From: Pyricularia pennisetigena
Lineage: Eukaryota > Ascomycota > Sordariomycetes > Magnaporthales > Pyriculariaceae
DNA length: 64,000 nucleotides
Assembly: GCF_004337985.1 (NCBI RefSeq)
Contig: NW_021940923.1
Location: 496,001 to 560,000, forward strand
Reading direction: 5' to 3'
The translations under genes and the position numbers were made by a program. Below, piece by piece: positions 46,387-57,611 of this stretch. How positions within the stretch are numbered: the first letter of the stretch is position 1; each line of letters starts with the position of its first letter. The notes under the pieces are model-generated. The model did no database searches and was not told the origin of the DNA. It worked only from the letters and a program-made list of their open reading frames with translations.

Positions 46387-48433
46387 CTATCGATAATTAA
46401 TCACGGCTCTCCACATCAAAAACGAACACAGCAACCCCGTCACGGCCATGCCCAACACCCTCTGCTCGGGCAGCAACTCCAGACGGGTCAGGGTCCATTT
46501 CGCCAGCAGGGCGCCCACAGTGCCTATCCACACCACCAAAAACCCAGACTTGTACCAGCGCTCGCCCAGCCCGTCCCTCTTGGCCAGCTCGCCGCTCGAC
46601 CGCATCGACGTGCCCCAGGTGTCGGCGGTCAGCGTCGCCAGGCCCCAGGCGTGCACGGCCGGCTGCGGCACGTTGTAGAAAATCATGCCTGGGATGATCC
46701 ACAGCACCGCCGACAGCAGGGACTGCGAGTCGTCTGGGCTGCGGAGCACGCCGTACAGCGCCTTGCCGCTGATGTGCAGGCAAAAGTCGGTCATGTTGAA
46801 CGCGAGCAGCTGTCGGTCCAGGAAGAGGTAGGCAAACGTCTGCGTGAAGATGGTCAGGAGGTTCAGCTCCCTTCGTAGCGCCGACAGGAAGAGGAACGGG
46901 TGGGACATGGCGTAGACTTTGATGGGTAGCAGGGTCTCGATGTGTTGGGCTCTCGCCCATCGAACCTATGGCAAGTAAACTCGGGCATGTCAGATTACCC
47001 AAGTTGAAAGTTTTTTCTTTGCATGTTTGGTGAGACAAAGAAAACAAAAGAAAAAAAGAAGAAAAAAAATCGCACCTGTTGCTGTATCCAACGTTGTAGT
47101 GTCGTTGGATTCTCGGTCTCAGTCATGATATCTCCAGCGTAAATCACACGCCAGCCTTGACTCAGCAACAATGTAGTCAAATGTCTATCCTCATTAACAA
47201 TCTACTGTCGCCCCAGTTCCTGTCAGTATATTCGCCGGCAAACACTAGACAAAACAAAACAAACCAAAAAAAAAGACCGCATGTTAGAAAGACTCACCAT
47301 TCGCTTGCCAAACACCTTTTGGTTGTACCACGACACCAGAATTGGTCGAATGGCAGATATCCGAAACGCAGAACTGGGCCCGCTCTGGCAGTCGTTGACT
47401 CCCACCGAGGCCGGCAACGCGTGCGTCAGGTACTGGTCGCACCAGTAGACCGACGACGACAGCTTCGTCACCAGCGTCTCGTCGGCGTTGTGGATGGCCA
47501 TCCCGGAGCTGGCGCCGCCGGCTCCTGGGTCGCTGGCCATGGTGCAGATGGTCCCCTGGACAGAGTCCGGCTTCACAAACGAGTCCGAGTCCGACGTCCA
47601 CAGGAACCGGAGGTTGTGAAGCTCGGCAATCACCATGGAGAAGACCAGGCTCGTAAACATGATTCCCTTCTTGTGCAGGTGGCGCTGGTGAATCAGCAGG
47701 TGCTTGACGTCGCCGTCCTTTTGCATGAGCTTCTGCACGTGCTGTCGCGCAATGTCCATGCACCTGCTCATGGCCACGTCGTTGATCTCCTCCTCGTCGA
47801 CCTTGACCTGTCCCCATTTTTGGAGCTCGGCATACTTTTCCTCCAGAACCTTGATGCTAACCTCTCCCAAAGGCTCGTCTATGTGCAGGACGTGGGAGTG
47901 GGTAGGATACATCTAAAAGGAGTTGTCAGCATCGAAGCTTTCCAACGACATGGGGTGTGCCGGGCTCCAGTTTCTATCCGTACCTTGCGAAAAACATCAA
48001 TCATCTCGTCATCTTCGGCATCGTCGCCGTCGATTCCGACAACCATGAACCTCCAGCCGCTGGCGTGGTTGTAGCTCTCCAAGCACCTCCGCCACAGGGT
48101 TGGATCTTCACGCCATCCCACAATCATGGCAACGGCGTCGCAGCTGAGCTGGGCGGTCGGGGCCGGGCCTAGCCCCATCTTTGACTCCTGCTGTGCCGCA
48201 TCGAGGTACCTCTCCCTGGCGACATCTTCGGCCCTGGCGAGCGCTATCCTGCGGCCCTCGTTGGTGAAGCGGCAGTACTCGGCGAAAAACACGCTGACCA
48301 GCAGGTCAACCAGGGCCGGATACTGCGTGTATACCCCGGCGGCGCGGTGCAGTAGGAACACGCAGACGCAGCCGATGATGTTCAATGTTTGCCTTGCTCT
48401 GGTCACCCGTGGGGGGTCCGTCCATACATCCAT
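46387..48433 (-). CDS. Processive GT2 polysaccharide synthase (hyaluronan/chitin-synthase-like)
   Basis: Four exons (48433-47984, 47912-47298, 47201-47076, 46965-46387), all phase 0, give 589 residues. Two hydrophobic helices (about 15-52) precede a cytosolic GT-A domain with the full set of processive GT2 signatures: acidic UDP-binding DGDD (136-139), DSD (258-260), ED of the acceptor site (NED, 358-360) and QQVRW (396-400), followed by several membrane helices to the C-terminus that would form the export channel. This fits an enzyme that makes a polysaccharide from a nucleotide sugar and extrudes it through the plasma membrane. The start could instead be 54 bp upstream (48487). Introns are 71, 96 and 110 bp. 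It is the likely polymerase of the four-gene glycosyltransferase group. The polymer is unknown. Confidence 0.88.
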
Positions 48434-49175
48434 CTGGGGTCTTGTCGCGCGGATATGCAAGTCACGACGGAAGAACGGGTGAACCAAGCGCGAACAAGCT
48501 GGTGGTTGCAGCGAAGTGATTAGTATAGATCGAAAGATAGTGTTTCAAAAGAGTGCAATCCACGGAAAGCAAGGAAGGTTTTTGGTCGGAGGGAGATGTG
48601 TAACCCCCTCCATCCATGTTGACGAAGAGAAAAAAAAAAAAATATATATACGGCAGTCGTAGTACTAGTGGAAAGTGGGCGGCAAACTGGGGATGACGAT
48701 CGAATCCACCTCTTTCTTACAAGGGTTTGGATTGGATAGTCTATATCCATCATCAGCCCACAGTCACACGAAACACAATAATTGGGTACTACCCGTCAAC
48801 CAGTAGGACCCCCTTTTCTCTCTTTATTATTTATTTATTTATTTGTCTTTTTTTTTTTTTTTTTTTTTTGTTCATCTATAAACTTCCCCAAAATTTCCCA
48901 ACCCGACATTGAGTTAATTTCCCCATGACAAGATGACAGGTACAGAAACCCTGCCACGTAAAAAGTCTTGCCGTGGATCCCCTGACAGTCTCTTACATGG
49001 TATGCATGGAGCCCCTGGATCGATGGAATAACCCGATCCGAAGAAGTGAGAAACCAGCAGGTTTTGCATCGCAAGTCATGTTTTTTTTTTTTTTTTCCCC
49101 CTTCTATGCATGGTTGTTACAGCATTGTACTACTCAGTACAGTATACAACCGACGGCATTCGACCCAACTATATT
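48434..49175. other. Intergenic region between the GT2 and GT32 genes
   Basis: It has T-rich tracts at 48848-48869 and 49081-49096 and no recognisable gene. It contains the GT2 promoter and the GT32 3' end. Confidence 0.6.
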
Positions 49176-50321
49176 TCAATAAGTCTCATCATGAGCGTCG
49201 ATCAGCCCCTGTTTGATGCCTTCCATCACAATCGGCCATGTTGCAACCGCGTAGTTGCTATCTCGAGCCAGGATGTAGGGCACGTTTACCCCACTGTAGC
49301 CGGTCGGCGCTTTAACCCATTTGTAGAACTTGTGCAGGAATACCACGTCGCTGAAATCATACAACCAGCCGCGGCTTGGTGCTATCATTTTCGCCTCCCA
49401 CAGCGCGTCCGCCGTGACGTTGACCGACTCTTGAAGACTCCGCGTCTCGGGCGGGGGTACAGCGTCTCCTTCGTGGCGGCGCAGGAGGTCATCCACGCTG
49501 GGCTGCTCCCACGAGAAGGGCGAGAAGGCCTTGAAGTCCATGATCAGCACCTCGCCCGGCACCGCGGCCAGCGTGTTGGCGACGCGGGTCAGCAGCGCGA
49601 CGCTGTGCGTGATCCAGCCGTTGTCAAAGACGCGGCGGCTCTCGCGGTCGAGGATGCGCATGACGGCCGAGTTCGGCATGGCGAGGAGGATGCCGTTGTT
49701 GATAAAGGCGTCGAACTGCCGACCCACGACGGCGCGGTACCCCGCCCGCCGCAGGTTCGCCAGCGGCTGCAGCGTCACGACGTCCCAATCCAGGTAGATG
49801 CCGCCGAACCGCTCCACCTGCTCCACCCGCACAAAGTCGGACTTGTGCTCGATCGCGTTGATCTCGACCCCGTTGGCGTGCGTGGGCGCCGTCACGCGGT
49901 TCAGCTTGACGACGGTGGGGAACGAGGTCAGCACCTTTTTGGTCCATGACGAGCCGTGCGTCAAGGCGTCTGCAACCTCCTTTTCTGAAAAGTCGTGGTG
50001 GATGTAGATGGTGGTGGGGGCGACGTGGAGATAGGCCGCGTAGAGCGTCAGGAAGGCCTCGAATTTGAAGTGGAGTGTGGATTCCTTGTCCTTTTTGAGC
50101 TGCACAAAATGCACGATCGGGGGTATGGCTGCCTCGACTTGTTGGCTGCCGTCCGCAGAAGGGGAGGTAATCTGTGGCTGGAACCTAAATGAAGACGCTT
50201 TCGGGATGCTCGGGTGGAAATAAACCAGACTCGAGCCGATGATGATGACACTAAAAACAAACAGGTAGACGAGACGGCCGAAACTGGGACGGCTATTGGT
50301 GTAAGTCATGTTGAGTTGCAT
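49176..50321 (-). CDS. GT32-type membrane glycosyltransferase
   Basis: The 381-residue single-exon protein has an N-terminal signal anchor (about 17-35) and a stalk, placing the catalytic domain in the Golgi lumen. The diagnostic sugar-binding segment FGGIYLDWDVVTLQPL contains the DxD (Asp178, Asp180). Before it stands IPPIVHFVQL (67-76), the usual first strand of GT32 enzymes such as alpha-1,6-mannosyl- or alpha-1,4-galactosyl-type transferases; after it comes INNGILLAMPNSAVM, also typical. It would add one sugar to a glycan; donor and linkage are not predictable. It is co-oriented with GT2 and GT31-like genes and divergent from the GT61 gene, with an inverted-repeat element in the shared promoter region. 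Confidence 0.88.
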   Translation of the reverse strand: MQLNMTYTNSRPSFGRLVYLFVFSVIIIGSSLVYFHPSIPKASSFRFQPQITSPSADGSQQVEAAIPPIVHFVQLKKDKESTLHFKFEAFLTLYAAYLHVAPTTIYIHHDFSEKEVADALTHGSSWTKKVLTSFPTVVKLNRVTAPTHANGVEINAIEHKSDFVRVEQVERFGGIYLDWDVVTLQPLANLRRAGYRAVVGRQFDAFINNGILLAMPNSAVMRILDRESRRVFDNGWITHSVALLTRVANTLAAVPGEVLIMDFKAFSPFSWEQPSVDDLLRRHEGDAVPPPETRSLQESVNVTADALWEAKMIAPSRGWLYDFSDVVFLHKFYKWVKAPTGYSGVNVPYILARDSNYAVATWPIVMEGIKQGLIDAHDETY

Positions 50322-50594
50322 TTGTGCTCCTGGCTTGGGGGTTTATGGTATCCAGGACAAAAGACCTCGCCGGTTAGAGGACAGGCCAGGCAAAGGAAAA
50401 GGAAAAGAAAAAGGAAAAGAAAGAAAAGAAAAAAAAAAAAAATCAATCAAAAGTTTTAAGTTGATACTGTGGGTAACCATCACAGTCCTTCAGTCTTTAT
50501 ATTTCCACACGCCAGACAGCCGTCAGGTCGTGTTCGCAGATTTTGATTTGACCCAAATAATCAGTCCACCGTGTCAACATGGAGCATATCAGAC

Positions 50595-51528
50595 GAGTCC
50601 CAGGGCTCATCCCTGAAGCGCAAAGTTAAATAATAGAACGTAGCTCAATTGCGGCTTTGCAATGTACCTGTGGGTCCATCCAAAGAACGCTCTGGTTCAG
50701 GTCTGAGGACAATTTGTCTATTTTCGCCGTTTATGTTTATAGCGATATTGTTTTTTTTTTTTCGATTTTCGATTTTCGATTTCCGATTTCCGATTTTCTT
50801 TTATTTATTTCTTATTTCTTAATGAAATTTTAAAAGCTTCGCGCACGGGTGGTGGTTAACGTATATATTATGATATTGCAAGTTCTGGTGTTGATATCGT
50901 ATTATATAAGCCGCTAAATAATCGAATAGGTGAGATGTATATATTCTTATGTTGAACTAACAATCGAAACACCTTTATATCTTTACCAGTTTTGACGATA
51001 GTAAAACCAAAGGCTTACGGATTGGGGCTTAAATATAAGGAAACGTCCATATTCAATCCGATTCTCGATAGGTGGTCTAGTCATTATTTTATATAGACGA
51101 ATAGTAAATTTGTATTGTTCTTTTATTTGTACTTTTATATAATTAAATATTAATAAAGTTAGAGCAGGAAGTTGGACCGTCCCTCCGTCAGAGAGATAAC
51201 AGAGCTCGAAATAATATACCGCAGGTGACTCTGTATTTTTACGATTTTATTTACTTTTTTATTTAAATATTTGATTCTGTACAATATCTATACTGGTATT
51301 TTTGCGTATGCGATACATGCACAGTGCGAATATGATGCAAATACCCGCCATAAACGGCCAAATGCGACAAGATGTCCTCAGACTAGAACGAGCGTGATCT
51401 TTTCGGCCAATTCGATTGGCCGAACATTTTGGACCAATTTGATTGGCCGGAAAGCCCTGTGGCTGAAAGGTACATTGAGCGCTCGGCCCCCCTGCTACAG
51501 CAAGGTTCTAGTCGGAGCCCTGAGACTA
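50595..51528. mobile_element. Non-autonomous inverted-repeat element in the GT32/GT61 divergent promoter
   Basis: The 934-bp element starts GAGTCCCAGGGCTC and ends GAGCCCTGAGACTA. Its terminal repeats are the same as those of the composite element at 7027-11419: the left end matches 11256-11419 inverted (including the CAATTGCGGCTTTGCAATG and GGGTCCATCCAAAGAACG segments), the right end matches 9567-9720 inverted. Flanks TATCAGAC (50587-50594) and TGTCAAAC (51529-51536) agree at 6 of 8 bases with two A/G differences, a decayed target duplication. The core is AT-rich and non-coding. It lies 273 bp before the GT32 start codon and 402 bp before the GT61 start codon. Confidence 0.7.
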
Positions 51529-51930
51529 TGTCAAACCCGTTGTTGCTTTCAATTTAGCGATCAACCCATCAACTGTGACTCGTGCATTGTGGCTCTGGCC
51601 AGCGGGTCGTATTTTTAACTTCCAGAAACCAGGTTGACCTGGACATTCGAGACCTTCACCTGCCTTGACGTTTCGAGCCGTTTCCTACACTGCCACCGCT
51701 GTCTTGGATTTGCTACCAACACACTATACCATTAAACCGACGGTTTGCGCTAGCATTAGTAATTGTGCGCATAAGCTACCGCTACGAGTTTCAGGTACTA
51801 AAATAAAAGCAAACAGCTGACTACCCAACTTTCTCCTCGGTGAGTCTGGCAATTCCCAGTAGAATTTGGGCCAAACGCTGATTCCTGGATTTTGTGCAAC
51901 AGTGAAAAGATTGGGTGGACCCTTGTTTTC

Positions 51931-53682
51931 ATGTCCAAAAAACGCCAGCTACTCGGTCTCGGTGTCGTCTCGCTCCTGTTCCTGTTCACTCTCAAGACTC
52001 TAAATACCAGAGCGATCCCATCGAAACAATCATGGCTTTCCGAACTGGCCACGTCCAAGAAGCATGATCCATCGGCCGGGGATGGCCGGCACGGTCTTGC
52101 GCCGCCGTCCTCCATTCCAATCCCGGCCGAGTACCGCGCGGCCAGCTTATTGAATCTCTCGGAGCCCCTGTCGGATTTTTGCAGAGACAGGTTCGGCCTG
52201 TATTTCTTGGAGAATTTCAGTCGCTGCAGAGCCGATTACTGCTCGAAAGACTCGGTTTCAGACCTCAGGTGCTTTCACACCCCGAACCCGGGCGTCCCGG
52301 GAGCCAAAGACTCGTTTTGCATAGCGCGCCATGGACTGTCGTTCGACGTCAAGCGGCGCAAGTTTTCAATCAAGTGCCAGCCCCGAGACCCTGAGCCGCG
52401 CGACGCAGGGACATGCGCAGTTCCTTTTCGGAACATCGCCTCGTATGGTTATCTCACCGGGCCCAAGTACATCCTCAACGAGTGGGTCGACCTGGATGCG
52501 ACGGCAGCTCCGGCCGTGACTGGAACCGGACGGCCGAATGGCGACAGTTACGTGGTTTTACTCAAGCGGGAGGTAGAGGGCAACATCTGGCACGCCATCA
52601 ACGAGATCATGGCCATGATGACGACATTTGACGTGCTGAAGATTGCCCCAGAGTCAACGGGTGGCACCACAGGCCTTTTCAGTCCCGAAGCGGTGCTCCG
52701 GACAGAGATCGTCGTTCTCGACGACCTCCCAGACGGGGGCTTCTTTGAGCTCTTCCAGATGTTTACAGGGTCCAAACCCAAACGCGTCGATGAGTGGATC
52801 GCCAGTAAACAGAAAGACAAGACGAGCGGCTCGATTCACTCCCTGGGCAACGTCATCATACCCTTCGCGGGCTCGGCCAACCCGCTCTGGAGCGACTGGA
52901 ACCCGATCGACTGCAGCGACAACACCATGCTGCGCGTGTTTGTGCAGCGAGTCTTTGACTTTTACAAAATCCCGCGGCGGCGAGAGCGCGCTGCCGGCTC
53001 GCGCCCGCTCGTCAGCTTCATCATCCGCAAGGGCTCGCGGCACCTCTTGGGCCTCGACACGCACCTCTTCGCCGCGGTCAAGGCCAGGTTCGGCGACGTG
53101 GCCGACCTCCGCATGGTGGACTTTGAGGGCATGCCGTTCAGGGAGCAGGTCAGAGCGGCGCGCGACAGCGACGTGCTGGTGGGCATGCACGGCGCCGGCC
53201 TGACGCACGCCATGTTCATGGAGGAGGGCCGCGGCGCGCTGGTCGAGATCCAGCCCGACCGGCTTTGCCACTGGGGGTTCCGGAACCTGGCCAAGATGAC
53301 GGGGCACGAATACTTTGTCGCCGGCGCGAGCCGGGTCGTCGGCAACTGCTACGCTGTGCCCGAGGGCCTGAGCGGCGCGGGTGAGGTGCAGATCGTCCCC
53401 AACGACGGCACGGGCCTGCCCTACGACACCTCGCGCTGCTACACCTCCACCACGGACGCTTCGGCTTGGTCGTTTGAGTGCTCGGACCCAAACGTCACGG
53501 GCGGCGATCGGTCTTTCTGGACCTGCAAGCACCGCGATACGAACGATGATTGGTACAGGACCTGCAAGAAGAAGGAGGCTGCGGATATTTGGTGGATGAC
53601 CAGATACATTATGGAGCAGGACCGCTTTGTGAAGCTGGTAGGGGATGCTATAGACGCTGTTCGTGGGTCCCGTCCATCATGA
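51931..53682 (+). CDS. GT61 (DUF563) glycosyltransferase
   Basis: The 583-residue single-exon protein begins at the ATG giving MSKKRQLLGLGVVSLLFLF, a short cytosolic tail plus signal anchor; an in-frame ATG 13 codons upstream (51892) is less fitting. The luminal part has a Cys-rich N-terminal third (about 75-160) and the GT61 domain with the family's hallmark SDVLVGMHGAGLTHAMFM (about 413-430). The C-terminal portion is Cys- and Trp-rich. GT61 includes EGF-domain O-GlcNAc transferases and plant xylan arabinosyl/xylosyltransferases, all inverting, so an inverting GlcNAc or pentose transfer is possible. It is transcribed away from the GT32 gene and closes the four-gene group. Confidence 0.88.
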   Translation: MSKKRQLLGLGVVSLLFLFTLKTLNTRAIPSKQSWLSELATSKKHDPSAGDGRHGLAPPSSIPIPAEYRAASLLNLSEPLSDFCRDRFGLYFLENFSRCRADYCSKDSVSDLRCFHTPNPGVPGAKDSFCIARHGLSFDVKRRKFSIKCQPRDPEPRDAGTCAVPFRNIASYGYLTGPKYILNEWVDLDATAAPAVTGTGRPNGDSYVVLLKREVEGNIWHAINEIMAMMTTFDVLKIAPESTGGTTGLFSPEAVLRTEIVVLDDLPDGGFFELFQMFTGSKPKRVDEWIASKQKDKTSGSIHSLGNVIIPFAGSANPLWSDWNPIDCSDNTMLRVFVQRVFDFYKIPRRRERAAGSRPLVSFIIRKGSRHLLGLDTHLFAAVKARFGDVADLRMVDFEGMPFREQVRAARDSDVLVGMHGAGLTHAMFMEEGRGALVEIQPDRLCHWGFRNLAKMTGHEYFVAGASRVVGNCYAVPEGLSGAGEVQIVPNDGTGLPYDTSRCYTSTTDASAWSFECSDPNVTGGDRSFWTCKHRDTNDDWYRTCKKKEAADIWWMTRYIMEQDRFVKLVGDAIDAVRGSRPS

Positions 53683-54545
53683 TAGAAATACCACTGTTCA
53701 ATTCTGTTCTACTAGACTAGTTCGCAATCTCATCCAAACTGTTTTTGGTTGGCCTCAATGGTAGCCCCAAGTTCGACTTCTCACAAGCGATTTTTCATAA
53801 AGCGATCTAGCAGCAGATTTCTCAGGCTCAAGTCCCTTTCAACCGCCTTTTGGTTGTTGGTTGGTGATTTCATCGCCAGCCTTTGGCCGAAAACCTATCC
53901 CCAAACTCTCTAAAAGGAGAGCTTGCCCCGGTCGCCCGGTAATTAGTCGGCGAGCTCATGAAATGCTCTTGTGGGGTGGACGACCAGCATCTTTTTCTAT
54001 TTTGGCCGTACTCTGTGTTAAAATTGCATGTGGCTGTCCAAGCTTGGCCCCTGCCGTATACCCAGTGCGGCGCGAAGCCGGACCGAACCAGGGGTACGTA
54101 TTCCTCCTGCACAGGGCTTGGCCAGTGGCGGCAGTTGATCCGGAGAATTTAACGGTGGATCGACCCCGGGGCCGGTGATTTCTGCCAAGGTGATGTGTTG
54201 CAATTACATCATCAGTTATACTTCCTAAAAACAAACCGTTTGGGGAAACAGAAATAAACTTTCGTGGCGAAAAAAGTATCCACACAGCCTGCATGCAAAC
54301 TAAAGGGGTTCGAACTACTATGGGAACTACTATGGGAGCAGGGGAAACCCCCCCATTACAGCGCATATGTAAATACAGGTTCCACAACACAACCTAAGTT
54401 TTGGTGCAAATATTTTAACTACTGTAATTGATATATATTAGTCAATTTAATCACTCTAAAACTCCGAATAACAATTATATGTATGCTTTTACCATCATTT
54501 TATATCATAATTCATGCCAATAACAATACTGTTTACAGGTCAATT

Positions 54546-54586
<41 letters not shown>

Positions 54587-56280
54587 GTTGTATCAAATAT
54601 ATTACTAAAATGCAACAAGAACGTGTACGTCCTTCGCTTTATAATATAGTAGAAATCGGTACCAACAACGGGAAAAAAACCAAAGTCCCACACGGTTGCA
54701 GATTTGCCGCCACTGTTCAGGGATTGGAATTTTTACCCCTACCACCATAGTAATATCTGTTCCTTGGTTCTCGCCGCATCACGTCACCCGACCAGGGACT
54801 CGTATGGTCTGTCAGCGACGCGTCAGTGTCAATTTTTTTTTTCGTTTCATCTTGACATTAGGGATAAATAAATACTGTACGGTGCATTACCAGGGTAGAA
54901 ATGCGGCTTTCACCAAGTTGCATAAAACGCTTAAATGCGACCAACCCATAGTCTGGCCGCTTCTGCTGTGCAGATGAAGCATTTGGTACGTAGCCTTTGC
55001 TTTGCTGCTCTCTGGGAATAAAATATGACTTGGGGTTAGTGCTGGTTCCTGCTCGATACTACCATCACAGCGATGGTCCTTTGGCCAGTCCAGAATCTCT
55101 ATTCTGACTGTAGCGAAGGTATTCTCAAGGGAGTCAAGGTCTATGCACTTCTCAAGTCCGTTTGCCACCGCCTCTGGTTGAATAGGACAGCTCTCTCCTG
55201 GGACAGTTCTCACGTGATGTATTCAGCGTCATATCCCTCGTCCCTCTACTATCCCAGGTGGTGTCAAACTGCCTTATACCGCCGTCTTGACCACTGAAAT
55301 GAACATAGTCATAGCGGACAGGGGGCGTGGGTGACTGGGTCAACAAAGTGAACAGATGGACGACTTCAAAATCGTTGTCGAGGCACCCAAGCAGGGGAAA
55401 CATTTGCATACCGACGGGTTTGAGGCGGTATGGATTTGTATTTTTTTGGACGTCGTGAGTTCTCATCCAGTTCTAGGACTAACACTACACCTGGTGTGGA
55501 AATTTTAGCCAGAAACCCTAGTCTGGACGAATTATTCTTAATGAGTAAATTGAGCCTTGTATAGTAACTAGCAGTAGACAGATCTTGTTTGTCAGAAGGC
55601 TCTTGTAACTATCTTGCATACCGTCAACACTTGTTCCCAAGGCTCAATAGAACAATACAGATTCAAAAAATACGGGATACCTTTACTGAACAAAAATTTG
55701 TCACAGTTAATTCTATTACACATTTCATCCAAGCTATTTCGTTTGGTTGGCATCACAAGACCAGAGAACTATAGAGAGGGACCCCTTTCTAAAACGGCCA
55801 AAGTTATCTAGCATCGTGCGGCTGGACTGTTACGAAGCTCAAGTTGGACGCGATGTGAACAAAGAAGAGTCTTTTGATTAAGGTTGTACTCTGCGAGGGG
55901 TAAGAATAGTATAATCTGAATGCACCGGAAGCAGTGGAAGGGCGGCCTTGAGATCGTACGTGATGAAAGCGGAATGGGTTGGAGGGCCCTTTTAGTTCAA
56001 TCCATTCGCGATGGACGGAAATAGGTTGTAGTCCATGATAGTATACTTGGCAAGTCCCACCCGGGATTGCAACTTGCAGGGTTGTAACATTGCGTGTGTG
56101 GTAATTTGGATTAAAACGTACAAGTTAAGCGACTCAACCTTGCAAGACTGCTGACAAGAGACTTTGATGTACTGTGAAGGCACTTTCCGATACCTCACAA
56201 CCATCTCTCTAATGTTTCACCGGTCATTTCATTACTATTCCCCCGCCATTACCTGCAGCCACCCCCTCCCGAAGCAAATC
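53683..56280. other. Long intergenic region with A homopolymer
   Basis: No gene with a recognisable motif. Notable are a short direct repeat GGGAACTACTATGGGA-like near 54316-54342 and a 38-base A run at 54547-54584. Frames here are short and inconsistent with fungal genes. Confidence 0.6.
54547..54584 (+). repeat. 38-base A homopolymer
   Basis: An uninterrupted A run; no target-site duplication was seen around it, so it is not clearly a retroposon tail. Confidence 0.9.
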
Positions 56281-56610
56281 ATGCAATTCCAGTACAGGTT
56301 CGTTGCTTTCATCGCCATAGGCAAGGCTGTAGCGACTAAAACGGCCTCATCCAGAAGTGACGCTTGTTGGGTCTCGTTATTCCAGTACGGGGCAAGCGGA
56401 GAACGGGAGGCTCTTTACGTCGACCATTCACCACCAAACAGCCTTGTTATATTTACGCACGATGGGTGGCGACTCAATGTCCAGCTTGATCAGCAATGCA
56501 AATCGCTATATCCTCACGATATCCAGAAGCAACTTGTGGAAGGCTTCGGAGTTCATAGTTATTACAAAACCGACGAGGTAGCAGGCCAAAAGCCGCTGGC
56601 AAGACCATAG
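56281..56610 (+). CDS. Small secreted two-cysteine protein, MAX-effector-like candidate
   Basis: A 109-residue product starts at the ATG giving MQFQYRFVAFIAIGKAVA, a signal peptide; the frame stays open 39 codons upstream but without a signal peptide. The mature chain has exactly two Cys (in ACWVSLFQ and LDQQCKSL) separated by 43 residues. Between them lie alternating strand-like segments (CWVSLFQ, REALYVDH, NSLVIFTHD, WRLNVQLD). Two Cys at this spacing inside an all-beta chain of this size are how MAX effectors (ToxB/AVR1-CO39 fold) of Magnaporthe look, but their sequences diverge too far for certainty. It is isolated, with no neighbour within 1 kb. It could also be a chance frame. Confidence 0.5.
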   Translation: MQFQYRFVAFIAIGKAVATKTASSRSDACWVSLFQYGASGEREALYVDHSPPNSLVIFTHDGWRLNVQLDQQCKSLYPHDIQKQLVEGFGVHSYYKTDEVAGQKPLARP

Positions 56611-57611
56611 TAACGGTTCGTTGTGGCGTGGGAGCTATATTGTGACTCGGCAAATTGGAAATGGCAGCAACAGCCAAAGAGGGTCATATAGGTGCTCACA
56701 CGAGTGCGATTTCACTGCGGCCATTGTAGACCTTTTCTTCTGTATTTGCCTTTTAGTTGGCAGTTCTAGATTCGAAGCTTGTGGCTCGTGGAAACAGCGA
56801 TCTAATTAGATAACCTCGACAGATTGAAAATTGATTCCCAGACATTTTTAAACTGGCAAAATAAACCGTCTTTACAAAGGCCTCTACAAAAATGGCATGC
56901 CATTGCTCCGGGTCTTGAGGTTCCGCCTCAAATAGGAGTTAAAGAATATAGACGCCATGGGCTCCGTTGACCGAAGTCAACCAAATAAGACCGTTTGCAG
57001 TTGTTTGAAGCGACAAGCACCGTCCCATTCCAGTAGTTGTTTTCGCAGCGTTCGCCAAGGTATCGGGACTACAATAGATTGAGCACCACATCCTTTGACA
57101 AGATGGTGATTATCAATGCCATGCTACTTGATTCTGCAAAACAGACTTGGAAATGCCTGGAGATTCTCCAACGCGCTTCGGGAAATGAACCAGCTGACCG
57201 TGAGAAATTTGCTGGCAAGGAAAGCTGTATGGCTAGTTGAGAAACTTCTTTCCTCTGGAAACATCGTTGCAACAATGTCTCCTAGCTCATCGCCTTACGG
57301 CAGTTATCAAGTCGAAAGGCATTCCCAACGGATTTGACTGTTTTGGGCTGTTCTGTACGCATAGTGGAGAGGTTGGTACCATGGTGCATATCGCATGGCC
57401 GCATATGAGAGCTCACGCAAATTTGCACCAAACTTGACTTGTTGACACTTTGAACAGACGTGGTTATAAATAGCACGCACAGCCTCTGCTATCTTTATCT
57501 GCTTGCGATGTCATTGGCGTGCTCTTAGTCAACGTGGTCAGCACGACTAGGATATTTTTAGTGTTGTGCAAGCAGTTACCAATGTCGTGTACGCCCGTGT
57601 AGCTGCTCGTT
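56611..57611. other. Intergenic region, no supported gene
   Basis: Short frames on both strands only; no motifs, repeats or RNA genes recognised. Confidence 0.55.

Noticed and set aside
51630..51750. tRNA-like sequence on the minus strand (TGGTATAGTG A-box and a CTCGAA B-box-like segment)
   Set aside because: The acceptor stem does not pair, and the B-box and box spacing are off. At most it is a decayed tRNA or SINE relic.
52654..53532. 292-codon frame antisense to the GT61 gene, and similar antisense frames over the GH43, GH18-like, P450 and GT31-like genes
   Set aside because: All are by-products of high GC at third codon positions; none has motifs or plausible starts.
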